Below, one piece after another: positions 1 through 6,632 of a stretch of DNA of 10,390 bases (position 1 is its first letter; every line of letters starts with the position of its first letter). The stretch is from assembly GCA_934394665.1 (NCBI GenBank), contig CAKRRS010000090.1:1-10390 (forward strand), given 5' to 3'. Below the pieces are notes generated by a model. That model worked only from the letters and a program-made list of their open reading frames with translations. It was not told where the DNA came from and searched no databases. The DNA is from an uncultured Acetatifactor sp. GTDB taxonomy: Bacteria > Bacillota > Clostridia > Lachnospirales > Lachnospiraceae. The position numbers and the translations under genes were made by a program.

Positions 1-28
1 ATTACGCAGGAAAATGGAGGAAACGTAA

Positions 29-400
29 ATGGCTCGTATCGCAGGTGTAGACTTACCTAGAGAAAAACGAATTGAGATCGGTTTGACCTATATCTATGGA
101 ATAGGCAGACCTACTGCTGACAAGCTGTTGGCAGAAGCAGGTGTAAATCCTGATACCAGAGTGAGAGATATTACCGATGATGAGGTAAAGAAGATCAGTG
201 AAGCTATCGAAAAGCTTGGCGTTATGGTAGAAGGTGATCTGAGAAGAGAAATCGCTCTGAATATCAAGAGACTTCAGGAAATCGGCTGCTATCGTGGTAT
301 TCGTCATCGTAAAGGACTTCCTGTTCGTGGTCAGAAGACTAAGACCAACGCAAGAACTCGTAAGGGACCTAAGCGCACGGTGGCAAACAAGAAAAAGTAA
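29..400 (+). CDS. rpsM: 30S ribosomal protein S13
   Basis: S13 sits in the head of the small subunit, where it contacts the P-site tRNA and forms bridges to the large subunit. The 123 residues match the usual family length. Residues 1-60 carry the helix-two-turn-helix part ([12 protein letters not shown] near 23-34). The basic C-terminal tail holds the hallmark block [19 protein letters not shown] at 86-104, then ARTRKG and a lysine-rich end. The ATG start is supported by GGAGG at 16-20, 8 nt upstream. It is the first gene visible of the alpha operon; infA/rpmJ would be expected just before the window. The next gene, rpsK, follows after 76 nt with no terminator visible, so the two are presumably cotranscribed. 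Identification is secure. Confidence 0.98.
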   Translation: MARIAGVDLPREKRIEIGLTYIYGIGRPTADKLLAEAGVNPDTRVRDITDDEVKKISEAIEKLGVMVEGDLRREIALNIKRLQEIGCYRGIRHRKGLPVRGQKTKTNARTRKGPKRTVANKKK

Positions 401-476
401 TTAAGATCGTAATGTAACTGTGAGAGGGAAGCAAATCTAAGCATCCCCAGGAAATGAGAAAGTAGGTTAGTTTAAA

Positions 477-872
477 ATGGCTAAAAAAGTTGCAAAGAAA
501 GTAACAAAAAAGCGTGTAAGAAAAAACGTTGAACGCGGACAGGCACATATCCAGTCTTCTTTTAACAATACAATCGTAACGTTAACTGATGCTGAAGGTA
601 ATGCTCTTAGTTGGGCAAGTGCCGGTGGTCTTGGTTTTAGAGGTTCAAAGAAATCTACTCCATATGCTGCACAGATGGCTGCTGAAACAGCAACAAAGGC
701 TGCTCTTGTTCACGGATTAAAGTCCGTTGACGTATTTGTAAAAGGTCCCGGATCAGGACGTGAAGCAGCAATCAGAGCTCTGGCTGCAAGTGGACTGGAT
801 GTCTTAAGCATTTGTGATGTAACTCCTGTACCTCACAATGGATGCCGTCCTCCTAAGCGTCGTCGCGTTTAG
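477..872 (+). CDS. rpsK: 30S ribosomal protein S11
   Basis: S11 forms part of the 30S platform and binds 16S rRNA near the E site. The 131-residue length is normal. A lysine/arginine-rich N-terminus (1-20) precedes the conserved core: [12 protein letters not shown] (27-38), [20 protein letters not shown] (46-65), [15 protein letters not shown] (88-102) and the classic C-terminus [16 protein letters not shown] (116-131). The ATG start has only a weak Shine-Dalgarno (AGG at 464-466), but the protein start fits the family and no better start lies nearby. It is second in the alpha operon. The gap to rpsD is long (155 nt) and structured, described separately. Confidence 0.98.
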   Translation: MAKKVAKKVTKKRVRKNVERGQAHIQSSFNNTIVTLTDAEGNALSWASAGGLGFRGSKKSTPYAAQMAAETATKAALVHGLKSVDVFVKGPGSGREAAIRALAASGLDVLSICDVTPVPHNGCRPPKRRRV

Positions 873-876
873 TGAG

Positions 877-1002
877 AAGAGAACGCTCTTTTCCCGGTTC
901 GATGAACCACGAATCGCAGCGTAAAGTAGAGTAACATTAGAACAAGTTGGATGAAAGTGCCGCACTGCGGCACTGTAAACAACCCTCGGAAGTCACTTCC
1001 GA
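877..1002 (+). promoter_or_regulatory. Structured inter-cistronic leader before rpsD (four stem-loops)
   Basis: The 155-nt gap between rpsK and rpsD holds four inverted repeats: AAGAG/CTCTT with a 4-nt loop (877-890), GGTTC/GAACC with a 3-nt loop (896-908), a perfect 8-bp AGTGCCGC/GCGGCACT with a 3-nt loop (956-974), and TCGGAAGT/ACTTCCGA with one central base (986-1002). None is followed by a proper T-run, so termination is unlikely. S4 autogenously represses its own mRNA in Bacillus and Escherichia, so a role as an S4 target or an RNA-processing site is plausible. That role is inference; only the repeats are seen. Confidence 0.5.
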
Positions 1003-1027
1003 AGTATAAAGAAGGGAAAATAAAAAA

Positions 1028-1621
1028 ATGGCAGTAAATCGCGTACCTGTACTGAAAAGATGTAGAGCCCTTGGCCTTGAGCCTTCTTACCTGGGCTATG
1101 ACAAGAAGTCTAACAGAACCTCTGCAAGAGCAGGCAAAAAGGTATCTGAGTACGGACTTCAGTTAAGAGAAAAGCAGAAGGCTAAGTTCATCTATGGCGT
1201 TCTGGAGAAGCCTTTCCGTAACTACTATGAGAAGGCTGACAGAATGAAGGGCATGACCGGTGAAAACCTGATGACCCTGTTAGAGAGCAGACTGGACAAT
1301 GTAGTGTTCAGAATGGGCTTTGCAAGAACCAGAAGAGAAGCAAGACAGATCGTTGACCACAAGCATGTACTTGTAAACGGTAAGTGTGTAAATATTCCTT
1401 CTTACCTGATCAAGGCCGGTGATGTTATCGAGATCAAAGAGAGCGCTAAGTCCATGCAGAGATACAAGGATATCCTTGAGGTAACTGCTGGTAGATTAGT
1501 ACCCGAATGGATCGATGCAGACATTGAGAACTTTAAGGGAACCATCAAGAATCTTCCTACCAGAGAGATGATCGATGTTCCTGTTGACGAGATGCTTATC
1601 GTCGAGTTGTACTCCAAGTAA
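1028..1621 (+). CDS. rpsD: 30S ribosomal protein S4
   Basis: S4 is a primary 16S rRNA-binding protein that nucleates 30S body assembly and affects decoding fidelity. In several bacteria it also represses translation of its own operon. The 197 residues match Gram-positive S4. The N-terminus ([16 protein letters not shown]) lacks the four-cysteine zinc knuckle, so this is a zinc-free (C-minus) form. The central RNA-binding domain carries [18 protein letters not shown] (40-57), and the S4 domain [20 protein letters not shown] is at 89-108. The C-terminus LIVELYSK is typical. The ATG has AAGGG at 1012-1016, 11 nt upstream. It is the third gene of the alpha operon; the next, rpoA, follows after about 100 nt. 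This N-terminal variant is one I associate with Lachnospiraceae. Confidence 0.98.
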   Translation: MAVNRVPVLKRCRALGLEPSYLGYDKKSNRTSARAGKKVSEYGLQLREKQKAKFIYGVLEKPFRNYYEKADRMKGMTGENLMTLLESRLDNVVFRMGFARTRREARQIVDHKHVLVNGKCVNIPSYLIKAGDVIEIKESAKSMQRYKDILEVTAGRLVPEWIDADIENFKGTIKNLPTREMIDVPVDEMLIVELYSK

Positions 1622-1639
1622 GTTTTATGTAACCCCAAT

Positions 1640-1688
1640 GAACATTTCCTGTGGAATTCTATTCCATGGGATATTGTTCGTAAGAACA
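1640..1688 (+). promoter_or_regulatory. Stem-loops with mutually exclusive pairing between rpsD and rpoA
   Basis: A 9-bp stem CCTGTGGAA/TTCCATGGG (with G-U pairs, loop TTCTA) lies at 1648-1670. It is flanked by GAACA (1640-1644) and TGTTC (1675-1679), which can extend the same hairpin. The same TGTTC can instead pair with a second GAACA at 1684-1688 across a GTAA tetraloop. The two pairings exclude each other, an arrangement seen in attenuators, but no T-run follows, so any effect would more likely be on translation or RNA stability. The rpoA Shine-Dalgarno begins 22 nt further on. The structure is visible; the function is inferred. Confidence 0.4.
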
Positions 1689-1725
1689 TGTCAACATATA
1701 AAGTTCGCAAAGGAGGGTATTGGCA

Positions 1726-2685
1726 GTGTTTGATTTTGAAAGACCTAATATTGAGGTTAGCGAGATTTCAGAAGACAAAAAGTATGGTAAATTCGTAGTA
1801 AAACCCCTGGAAAGAGGCTATGGTATTACTCTGGGCAACTCCCTGAGAAGAATCATGCTGTCTTCCCTGCCCGGTGCTGCAGTGAGCCAGATTAAAATTG
1901 AAGGTGTTTTGCATGAGTTCAGTTCTATTCCCGGCGTAAAGGAAGATGTATCTGAGATCATCATGAACATCAAGAGTCTTGCAATCAAGAACAACAGCGA
2001 GACCAACGAGGCTAAGACTGCTTATATCGAGTTTGAAGGCGAAGGCGTTGTAAGAGCTTCTGATATCCAGTGTGATCAGGATATTGAGATTCTGAACCCC
2101 GACCTTGTAATTGCAACGTTGAGCGGTAAAGACACCAAGCTTTACATGGAGCTGACTATTACAAGAGGCCGCGGCTATGTAAGTGCCGACAAGAACAAAC
2201 ACGAAGATTTACCAATTGGCGTAATTGCCATTGATTCTATCTATACACCTGTAGAGAGAGTTAACGTTACGGTAGAAAATACCCGTGTAGGTCAGAGTAC
2301 TGATTACGACAAGCTTACATTGGATGTATACACCAACGGAACCCTGGCTCCCGATGAGGCAGTCAGCCTGGCTGCTAAGGTGCTCAGCGAGCATCTGAAT
2401 CTGTTCATCGACCTGTCCGAGAATGCCAAGACCGCTGAGGTTATGGTAGAGAAGGAAGACGATGAGAAGGAAAAGGTTCTGGAGATGAGTATTGACGAAC
2501 TGGAGCTTTCCGTTCGTTCTTACAACTGCTTGAAGAGAGCAGGTATCAATACTGTAGAAGAGTTAACCAATAAGACTTCAGAAGATATGATGAAGGTTCG
2601 TAACCTCGGACGTAAATCTTTGGAAGAAGTTCTGGCGAAACTGAAAGAACTGGGACTGCAGCTGAATCCCAGCGATGAGAACTAA
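1726..2685 (+). CDS. rpoA: DNA-directed RNA polymerase subunit alpha
   Basis: The alpha subunit dimerises to scaffold RNA polymerase assembly and contacts promoter UP elements and activators. From the start chosen here it has 319 residues. The N-terminal assembly domain covers about 1-230 ([25 protein letters not shown], 29-53). An acidic linker ([10 protein letters not shown], 241-250) leads to the C-terminal domain at about 252-315. There the DNA-contacting residues are visible as SVRSYNCLK (R264, N267) and NLGRKSLEE (293-301), equivalent to Escherichia coli R265, N268 and the G296-S299 region. I chose GTG at 1726: AGGAGG (1711-1716) lies 9 nt upstream and the product begins MFDFE, as in relatives. 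An in-frame TTG at 1720 lies only 3 nt from the Shine-Dalgarno. It is cotranscribed with rpsD and rplQ. Confidence 0.97.
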   Translation: MFDFERPNIEVSEISEDKKYGKFVVKPLERGYGITLGNSLRRIMLSSLPGAAVSQIKIEGVLHEFSSIPGVKEDVSEIIMNIKSLAIKNNSETNEAKTAYIEFEGEGVVRASDIQCDQDIEILNPDLVIATLSGKDTKLYMELTITRGRGYVSADKNKHEDLPIGVIAIDSIYTPVERVNVTVENTRVGQSTDYDKLTLDVYTNGTLAPDEAVSLAAKVLSEHLNLFIDLSENAKTAEVMVEKEDDEKEKVLEMSIDELELSVRSYNCLKRAGINTVEELTNKTSEDMMKVRNLGRKSLEEVLAKLKELGLQLNPSDEN

Positions 2686-2717
2686 TCATTCAGCTGATGA
2701 AAATGTTAGATTTCCGT

Positions 2718-2798
2718 ATTCGGTAAGTCCAAAGTGTTCGGGTGCGGTTGATCTCTAAATGGCTAAAAACAACGCATTCGGTAAGTAAGTCCAAAGTG
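2718..2798 (+). repeat. Imperfect direct repeat in the rpoA-rplQ gap
   Basis: The 19-nt string ATTCGGTAAGTCCAAAGTG (2718-2736) recurs at 2776-2798 with an extra TAAG inserted after ATTCGGTAAG. The copies start 58 bp apart, in the 153-nt space between rpoA and rplQ. A nine-codon ATG-to-TAA string (MAKNNAFGK, 2759-2788) ends inside the second copy but has no Shine-Dalgarno. The repeat is plainly visible. Whether it is a recent local duplication or a functional element cannot be told from this window alone. Confidence 0.6.
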
Positions 2799-2838
2799 CA
2801 TGGCCGGATGTACCATGAATGGAGAAAGGAAAATTATC

Positions 2839-3444
2839 ATGGCAAAGTACAGAAAGCTCGGCAGAACATCTGCACAGAGAAAAGCATTATTAAGAAATCA
2901 GGTAACTGCAGTCATCAACAACGGCAAGATCGTTACCACCGAGGCTAAGGCTAAGGAAGTACAGAAGATCGTTGACGGACTGATTGCTCTGGCAGTAAAA
3001 GAGAAGGATAACTTCGAAACTGTTAAGGTTACCACCAAGGTTGCCCGCAAGGACAAAGACGGCAAGCGCGTAAAGCAGATCGTTGACAAGGAGACCGGTA
3101 AGGTTCTGGCTGAATCCCATCGCGATAAGGATGGCAAGCTGGTTAAGATCGACGGTGGTGTTACCGTTACCGTATACGACGAAGTTGAGAAGGAGATCAA
3201 GAAGGATCTGCCTACCAGATCTCATGCACGTCGTCAGATGCTGAAGGTTCTGAATCCTGTCGTTGAGGTTCCTACCGATGCAGCAGGCAAGAAAAAGAAC
3301 ACCAAGGAAGTTGACCTGGTTGCAAAACTCTTCGATGAGTATGCTACCAAGTATGCTACCCGTAAGGGTGGTTACACCAGAATCGTTAAGATCGGTCAGC
3401 GTAAGGGTGACGCAGCTATGACTGTTGTTCTGGAGTTAGTTTAA
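2839..3444 (+). CDS. rplQ: 50S ribosomal protein L17, with large internal insertion
   Basis: L17 binds 23S rRNA near the peptide exit tunnel. The N-terminal part [20 protein letters not shown] and [17 protein letters not shown] (33-49) is standard, as are RSHARRQML (127-135), [26 protein letters not shown] (161-186) and the C-terminus [14 protein letters not shown]. Between them, about residues 55-125, is an insertion absent from the usual 113-130-residue protein, giving 201 residues in all. The insertion is charged and repeats DKDGK twice (72-76, 96-100), with a beta-rich look. The start is ATG 2839, with AAAGGA at 2825-2830, 8 nt upstream. The longer reading from ATG 2800 adds 13 residues foreign to the family. 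It is the last gene of the alpha operon and is followed by a terminator. Confidence 0.97.
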   Translation: MAKYRKLGRTSAQRKALLRNQVTAVINNGKIVTTEAKAKEVQKIVDGLIALAVKEKDNFETVKVTTKVARKDKDGKRVKQIVDKETGKVLAESHRDKDGKLVKIDGGVTVTVYDEVEKEIKKDLPTRSHARRQMLKVLNPVVEVPTDAAGKKKNTKEVDLVAKLFDEYATKYATRKGGYTRIVKIGQRKGDAAMTVVLELV

Positions 3445-3473
3445 TTCACAGCATATAAAACAGACATAAGAAT

Positions 3474-3516
3474 AGCGCTTTCGGAAATGATTTAGGTCAT
3501 TCCGGAGGCGCTTTTT
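3474..3516 (+). terminator. Intrinsic terminator of the alpha operon
   Basis: The 5' arm AGCGCTTTCGGAAATGA (3474-3490) pairs with TCATTCCGGAGGCGCT (3497-3512) around loop TTTAGG. There is one bulged A and there are a few G-U pairs. A run of five T (3512-3516) follows at once. It lies 29 nt after the rplQ stop and closes the ribosomal transcription unit. A 10-bp palindrome TGTATATACA (3516-3525) overlaps its end. Confidence 0.9.
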
Positions 3517-3619
3517 GTATATACAATGAGGCAAGTACAGAGTTTTGCCTGCACACGAATCTGTATTTGGCGAATATATATCATCGAGCTTTTAAGCGAG
3601 ATGGTGTACAAAATATACC

Positions 3620-3647
3620 AATTGAGTAGGAGACAGCCTGCTCGATT
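3620..3647 (-). terminator. Possible weak terminator of the M15 peptidase gene
   Basis: An 11-bp inverted repeat, AATTGAGTAGG/CCTGCTCGATT with loop AGACAG and two G-U pairs, sits 26 nt beyond the stop of the - strand peptidase gene. Read on the - strand the stem is followed by GGTATATTTTG rather than a clean U-run, so it is at best a weak terminator. No better candidate is seen between 3517 and 3672, where otherwise I see nothing functional. Confidence 0.35.
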
Positions 3648-3672
3648 ATTACGCAAAAATTAATGGTAATAA

Positions 3673-4635
3673 CTACCGGTCGTACTCCACTACCTTTTGA
3701 AAATGCTGGTAATCCTTGCAAGAGTTCCAATGACCTCCCCAAGTGAAACCATGTTCCTTAAATAACTGATAGCATAGATCGTTTTCGTCAATTTTGTAGG
3801 GGAAGGAAGCGGTTCTGTCTGCGTAGGCGGAAGCATTTGCAGGAGATACCTTTTCACTGCCATCCTTATTGTAAGTAATATAAGGATTATAAAAGGGATT
3901 GATATCAATCGCCAGTCCCAATGCGTGCCTGGAGAGGGAAGAGGTGCCTTCTACCTGACGGTAGTTAAAGCAGGAAGTATTGTTATCTTCCATGGAAGCA
4001 GTGTCGTCTCCGTTGTATTCATCGATCAAAAGTACTTTTTCCAACTGATATTCATTACAATATAACTCATAAAAGATCTCTACAAGATCCTCGGCAATGG
4101 CTTGATTACAGATCAATTCTCCTTCTGCAGGATTTCCTTCAAAATCATAATGAAGAATATGGAGATATCTCAGATCATCATAACCGATTTCGACAGATTT
4201 CAACTGGTTTTCAGAAGTGCCTGTGGAGTTATTCACAGTTGCCGGATAGGAAACACCTGTTATGTATCGCTGTAATTTTTCGGATAACGGTTCATAATAG
4301 AAGCCTTCCGACAGGGTTATGCGTTGGTCTTCCATAAGCGTTCCGTTCAGGGAAGCACCGGTAAGAACGGAGCTCTCCGGGAGGGGAGAAGCTTCCTGCA
4401 AGATTTCTGTCGTATCTGTGGAAGTATTGTCAGAATCCGGAGCAGAAGAGGGGGAGACTGATGGCGACGGCATGGCTTCCGTAGTCTGGTATGCCAGTGA
4501 CGGGTTGTCCGCAGCGTAATCGCCCAAGGTATAGGAATTGTGCTGTGAGACACGCATCAGCCCTCCGGCAATGATGGTGATAAAAGCCAGGATGACCACC
4601 ATTTTTATGATTTTGTTACGATCTATCGGGTTCAT
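3673..4635 (-). CDS. Membrane-anchored M15-family peptidoglycan peptidase (VanY / L-Ala-D-Glu peptidase-like)
   Basis: This is a probable zinc metallopeptidase that cleaves peptide stems of cell-wall peptidoglycan outside the membrane. The 320 residues start with a short basic cytoplasmic tail and one hydrophobic segment (12-27). A Ser/Pro/Thr-rich spacer follows (about 50-95). The catalytic domain is at the C-terminus. SRHALGLAIDIN (235-246) supplies the M15 HxxxxxxD ligands H237 and D244. FTWGGHWNSCKDYQHFQ (297-313) supplies D308 and the third ligand H311. The WGG.W...KDY.HF form resembles subfamily M15C (CwlK, phage endolysins) more than classical D,D-carboxypeptidases, so the exact bond cut is uncertain. 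ATG 4635 has AGGAGGG (4641-4647 on the complement), 5 nt away. It stands alone and divergent from ecfA1, breaking the usual rplQ-ecfA1 neighbourhood. Confidence 0.85.
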   Translation of the reverse strand: MNPIDRNKIIKMVVILAFITIIAGGLMRVSQHNSYTLGDYAADNPSLAYQTTEAMPSPSVSPSSAPDSDNTSTDTTEILQEASPLPESSVLTGASLNGTLMEDQRITLSEGFYYEPLSEKLQRYITGVSYPATVNNSTGTSENQLKSVEIGYDDLRYLHILHYDFEGNPAEGELICNQAIAEDLVEIFYELYCNEYQLEKVLLIDEYNGDDTASMEDNNTSCFNYRQVEGTSSLSRHALGLAIDINPFYNPYITYNKDGSEKVSPANASAYADRTASFPYKIDENDLCYQLFKEHGFTWGGHWNSCKDYQHFQKVVEYDR

Positions 4636-4663
4636 GGAATCCCTCCTATAAAAATATATTATT

Positions 4664-4692
4664 ACTATAAATGTTTTTCAGGGACAGCACAA
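4664..4692 (-). promoter_or_regulatory. Sigma-A type promoter for the M15 peptidase gene
   Basis: On the - strand TTGTGC (complement of 4687-4692) and TATAGT (complement of 4664-4669) are separated by exactly 17 bp and point into the peptidase gene. The predicted 5' leader is about 20 nt, just enough for the AGGAGGG ribosome-binding site. Matches are 4/6 and 5/6 to consensus. Confidence 0.6.
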
Positions 4693-4730
4693 GAGATTTC
4701 GAAAAAGTCACGCCAGTTCTCCGTTAAGTG

Positions 4731-4759
4731 TTGTAAAACTGTGCATAATCTAGTAAAAT
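4731..4759 (+). promoter_or_regulatory. Sigma-A type promoter for ecfA1-ecfA2-ecfT
   Basis: TTGTAA (4731-4736) and TAAAAT (4754-4759) are 17 bp apart in the divergent gap, about 45 nt before the ecfA1 start. Since a terminator and a reversed gene separate ecfA1 from rplQ, an independent promoter is needed here. An alternative -10, CATAAT (4744-4749), is possible. Matches to consensus are 4/6 and 5/6. Confidence 0.55.
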
Positions 4760-4803
4760 AGGGGCGATATCTTGCATAAGCAGGAGATTTTCGGGAGAAT
4801 ACA

Positions 4804-5655
4804 ATGGAAATTATTAAAGCTAAAAATGTAGTATACGAATATATCCGCCGGGATGAAGAGGGCAATGTCGAAGGCATCACCAAGGCGGTAAATGATGTAT
4901 CGCTGGATATTGAGCAGGGGCAGTTTATCGCTATTCTGGGACACAACGGCTCCGGCAAATCCACGCTGGCGAAGCACATGAATGCGATCCTGAATCCTAC
5001 TGAGGGAACGCTGTGGGTGGACGGCATGGATACCGCGGAAGAGGACAATATCTGGAAGATTCGTCAGACTGCCGGCATGGTATTTCAGAACCCGGACAAT
5101 CAGATCATCGGACAGGTTGTGGAAGAAGATGTCGGATTCGGACCGGAAAATATGGGAATTCCCACCGAGGAAATCTGGCAGCGTGTGGAGGAAAGTCTGC
5201 GTGCAGTCGGCATGTATGAGTATAGAAAATATTCGCCCAACAAATTGTCCGGCGGACAGAAACAGAGAGTCTCTATCGCCGGTGTGCTTGCAATGCATCC
5301 CAAATGTATTGTACTCGATGAGCCGACAGCCATGCTGGATCCCAGCGGACGCAAAGAGGTCATCCGTGCGGTCAGAGGACTGAACCAGGTGGAAGGTGTT
5401 ACGGTTATTCTGATCACACATTATATGGAAGAAATTATTCATGCAGACAACGTATTTGTCATGGATGGCGGAAAAATTGCCATGCACGGAACGCCGAGGG
5501 AGATTTTCTCACAGGTGGAGCGCCTGAAGGAACTGCGGCTGGATGTCCCCCAGGTGACATTGCTTGCCTATGAATTGCAAAAAAAGGGAATTCCGCTGCC
5601 GAACGGTATATTGACCCGCGAAGAGTTGCTGCAGGCGCTTGGGTATGAGAAATAA
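4804..5655 (+). CDS. ecfA1: ECF transporter ATP-binding subunit EcfA1
   Basis: This is one of two ATPases that drive energy-coupling-factor importers, in which a shared EcfA1-EcfA2-EcfT module serves several substrate-binding S components for vitamins and metals. The 283-residue protein has every ABC ATPase motif: Walker [10 protein letters not shown] (46-54), Q-loop FQNPDNQ (94-100, Q95), signature LSGGQKQR (148-155), Walker B CIVLDE (168-173), D-loop AMLD and the switch histidine H206 (THYMEE). The C-terminal region, about 230-283, is the helical EcfA dimerisation extension. ATG 4804 has GGGAG at 4793-4797. The ecfA1-ecfA2-ecfT-truA order is the usual Firmicutes one, and no S-component gene is next to it, consistent with a group II system. 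An 18-nt gap to ecfA2 implies one mRNA. Confidence 0.95.
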   Translation: MEIIKAKNVVYEYIRRDEEGNVEGITKAVNDVSLDIEQGQFIAILGHNGSGKSTLAKHMNAILNPTEGTLWVDGMDTAEEDNIWKIRQTAGMVFQNPDNQIIGQVVEEDVGFGPENMGIPTEEIWQRVEESLRAVGMYEYRKYSPNKLSGGQKQRVSIAGVLAMHPKCIVLDEPTAMLDPSGRKEVIRAVRGLNQVEGVTVILITHYMEEIIHADNVFVMDGGKIAMHGTPREIFSQVERLKELRLDVPQVTLLAYELQKKGIPLPNGILTREELLQALGYEK

Positions 5656-5673
5656 CAGAAAGGATCCGACAAA

Positions 5674-6534
5674 ATGTCTATTATATTAGATCATGTGAGT
5701 TATGTATATGGTGCGGACACGCCGCTTGCGGTACACGCATTGAACGATGTCAGCCTGACGATACCGGAAGGACAATTTATCGGTGTCATTGGTCATACCG
5801 GTTCCGGGAAGTCCACATTGATGCAGCATCTGAACGGTCTGATGCGTGCGACCAGCGGTCACATTTATTTTAACGGGGAAGATATTTACGACAAAGATTA
5901 TAATATGAAGAAACTCCGGAGTAAAGTGGGGCTTGTTTTCCAATATCCGGAGCATCAGCTGTTTGAAATTGATGTGTTCAGCGATGTGTGTTTCGGACCG
6001 AAGAACTTAGGACTGGACAAAAAAGAGGTTGAGCTGCGGGCATACGATGCATTGAAAAAAGTAGGACTGCCGGATGAACTTTTTTACCAGTCTCCTTTCG
6101 AACTGTCGGGAGGACAGAAACGCCGTGTGGCGATCGCCGGAGTGCTGGCTATGAAGCCGGAGGTACTGATCCTGGACGAGCCGACAGCGGGACTGGATCC
6201 CAAAGGAAGAGACGAGATTCTACAGCAGATCAAAAAGCTGCAGACAGAAACGGGTCTGACGATCCTGCTGGTATCACATAGCATGGAAGATGTCGCGGAG
6301 TACGTGGATCGTATTATCGTCATGAACAAAGGAAGTGTCATGTATGATAATACACCCAGAGAAGTATTCAGACATTATAAGGAGCTGGAAGAAGTAGGAC
6401 TTGCGGCACCGCAGGTGACCTATATTATGCATGATCTGAAAGCGCGCGGTGCGGATGTGGATGTGGATGCCACAACGATTGAAGAGGCTGCGGAAGAAAT
6501 TGCAAGCGTCTGGAAACAGAAAAATCAGAAGTAA
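5674..6534 (+). CDS. ecfA2: ECF transporter ATP-binding subunit EcfA2
   Basis: This is the second ATPase of the ECF module, forming a heterodimer with EcfA1 on the cytoplasmic face of EcfT. It has 286 residues: Walker A GHTGSGKST (40-48), Q-loop FQYPEHQLFE (89-98), signature LSGGQKRR (144-151), Walker B LILDE (165-169), D-loop AGLD and switch histidine H202 (SHSMED). FQYPEHQLF is characteristic of EcfA2, whereas its partner has FQNPDNQ. The C-terminal extension (about 230-286) ends in a charged helix. ATG 5674 is preceded by AAAGGA at a good distance. A 98-nt gap with a hairpin separates it from ecfT. Confidence 0.95.
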   Translation: MSIILDHVSYVYGADTPLAVHALNDVSLTIPEGQFIGVIGHTGSGKSTLMQHLNGLMRATSGHIYFNGEDIYDKDYNMKKLRSKVGLVFQYPEHQLFEIDVFSDVCFGPKNLGLDKKEVELRAYDALKKVGLPDELFYQSPFELSGGQKRRVAIAGVLAMKPEVLILDEPTAGLDPKGRDEILQQIKKLQTETGLTILLVSHSMEDVAEYVDRIIVMNKGSVMYDNTPREVFRHYKELEEVGLAAPQVTYIMHDLKARGADVDVDATTIEEAAEEIASVWKQKNQK

Positions 6535-6584
6535 TGATTTGAACTGTAATGCCACAAAATGCAGCATGAGCAGAGTGAAGATAC

Positions 6585-6618
6585 GAGTTCTGACCCGACA
6601 GGAGCCGGGCAGAAACTC
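6585..6618 (+). promoter_or_regulatory. Stem-loop just upstream of the ecfT ribosome-binding site
   Basis: GAGTTCTG (6585-6592) pairs with CAGAAACTC (6610-6618, one bulged A), and inside it CCCG (6594-6597) pairs with CGGG (6606-6609). The stem has about 12 bp with two single-base bulges and an 8-nt loop. It ends 5 nt before the ecfT AGGAG. No T-run follows, so it is not a terminator. It could tune EcfT translation or mRNA stability relative to the ATPase genes. Confidence 0.4.
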
Positions 6619-6632
6619 AGGTGAGGAGCAAT

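Noticed and set aside
2800..2838. N-terminal extension of L17 from ATG 2800
   Set aside because: The extra residues are not part of the L17 family, and ATG 2839 has a proper Shine-Dalgarno.
3526..3663. 45-codon + strand ORF (MRQVQSFACTRICIW...) after the alpha operon terminator
   Set aside because: It begins directly behind the terminator T-run with no Shine-Dalgarno or promoter, and its composition looks random.
4750..5487. 245-codon open frame on the - strand over ecfA1
   Set aside because: It mirrors the ABC ATPase gene, has no recognisable domain and is rich in Phe, His and Cys as shadows often are.
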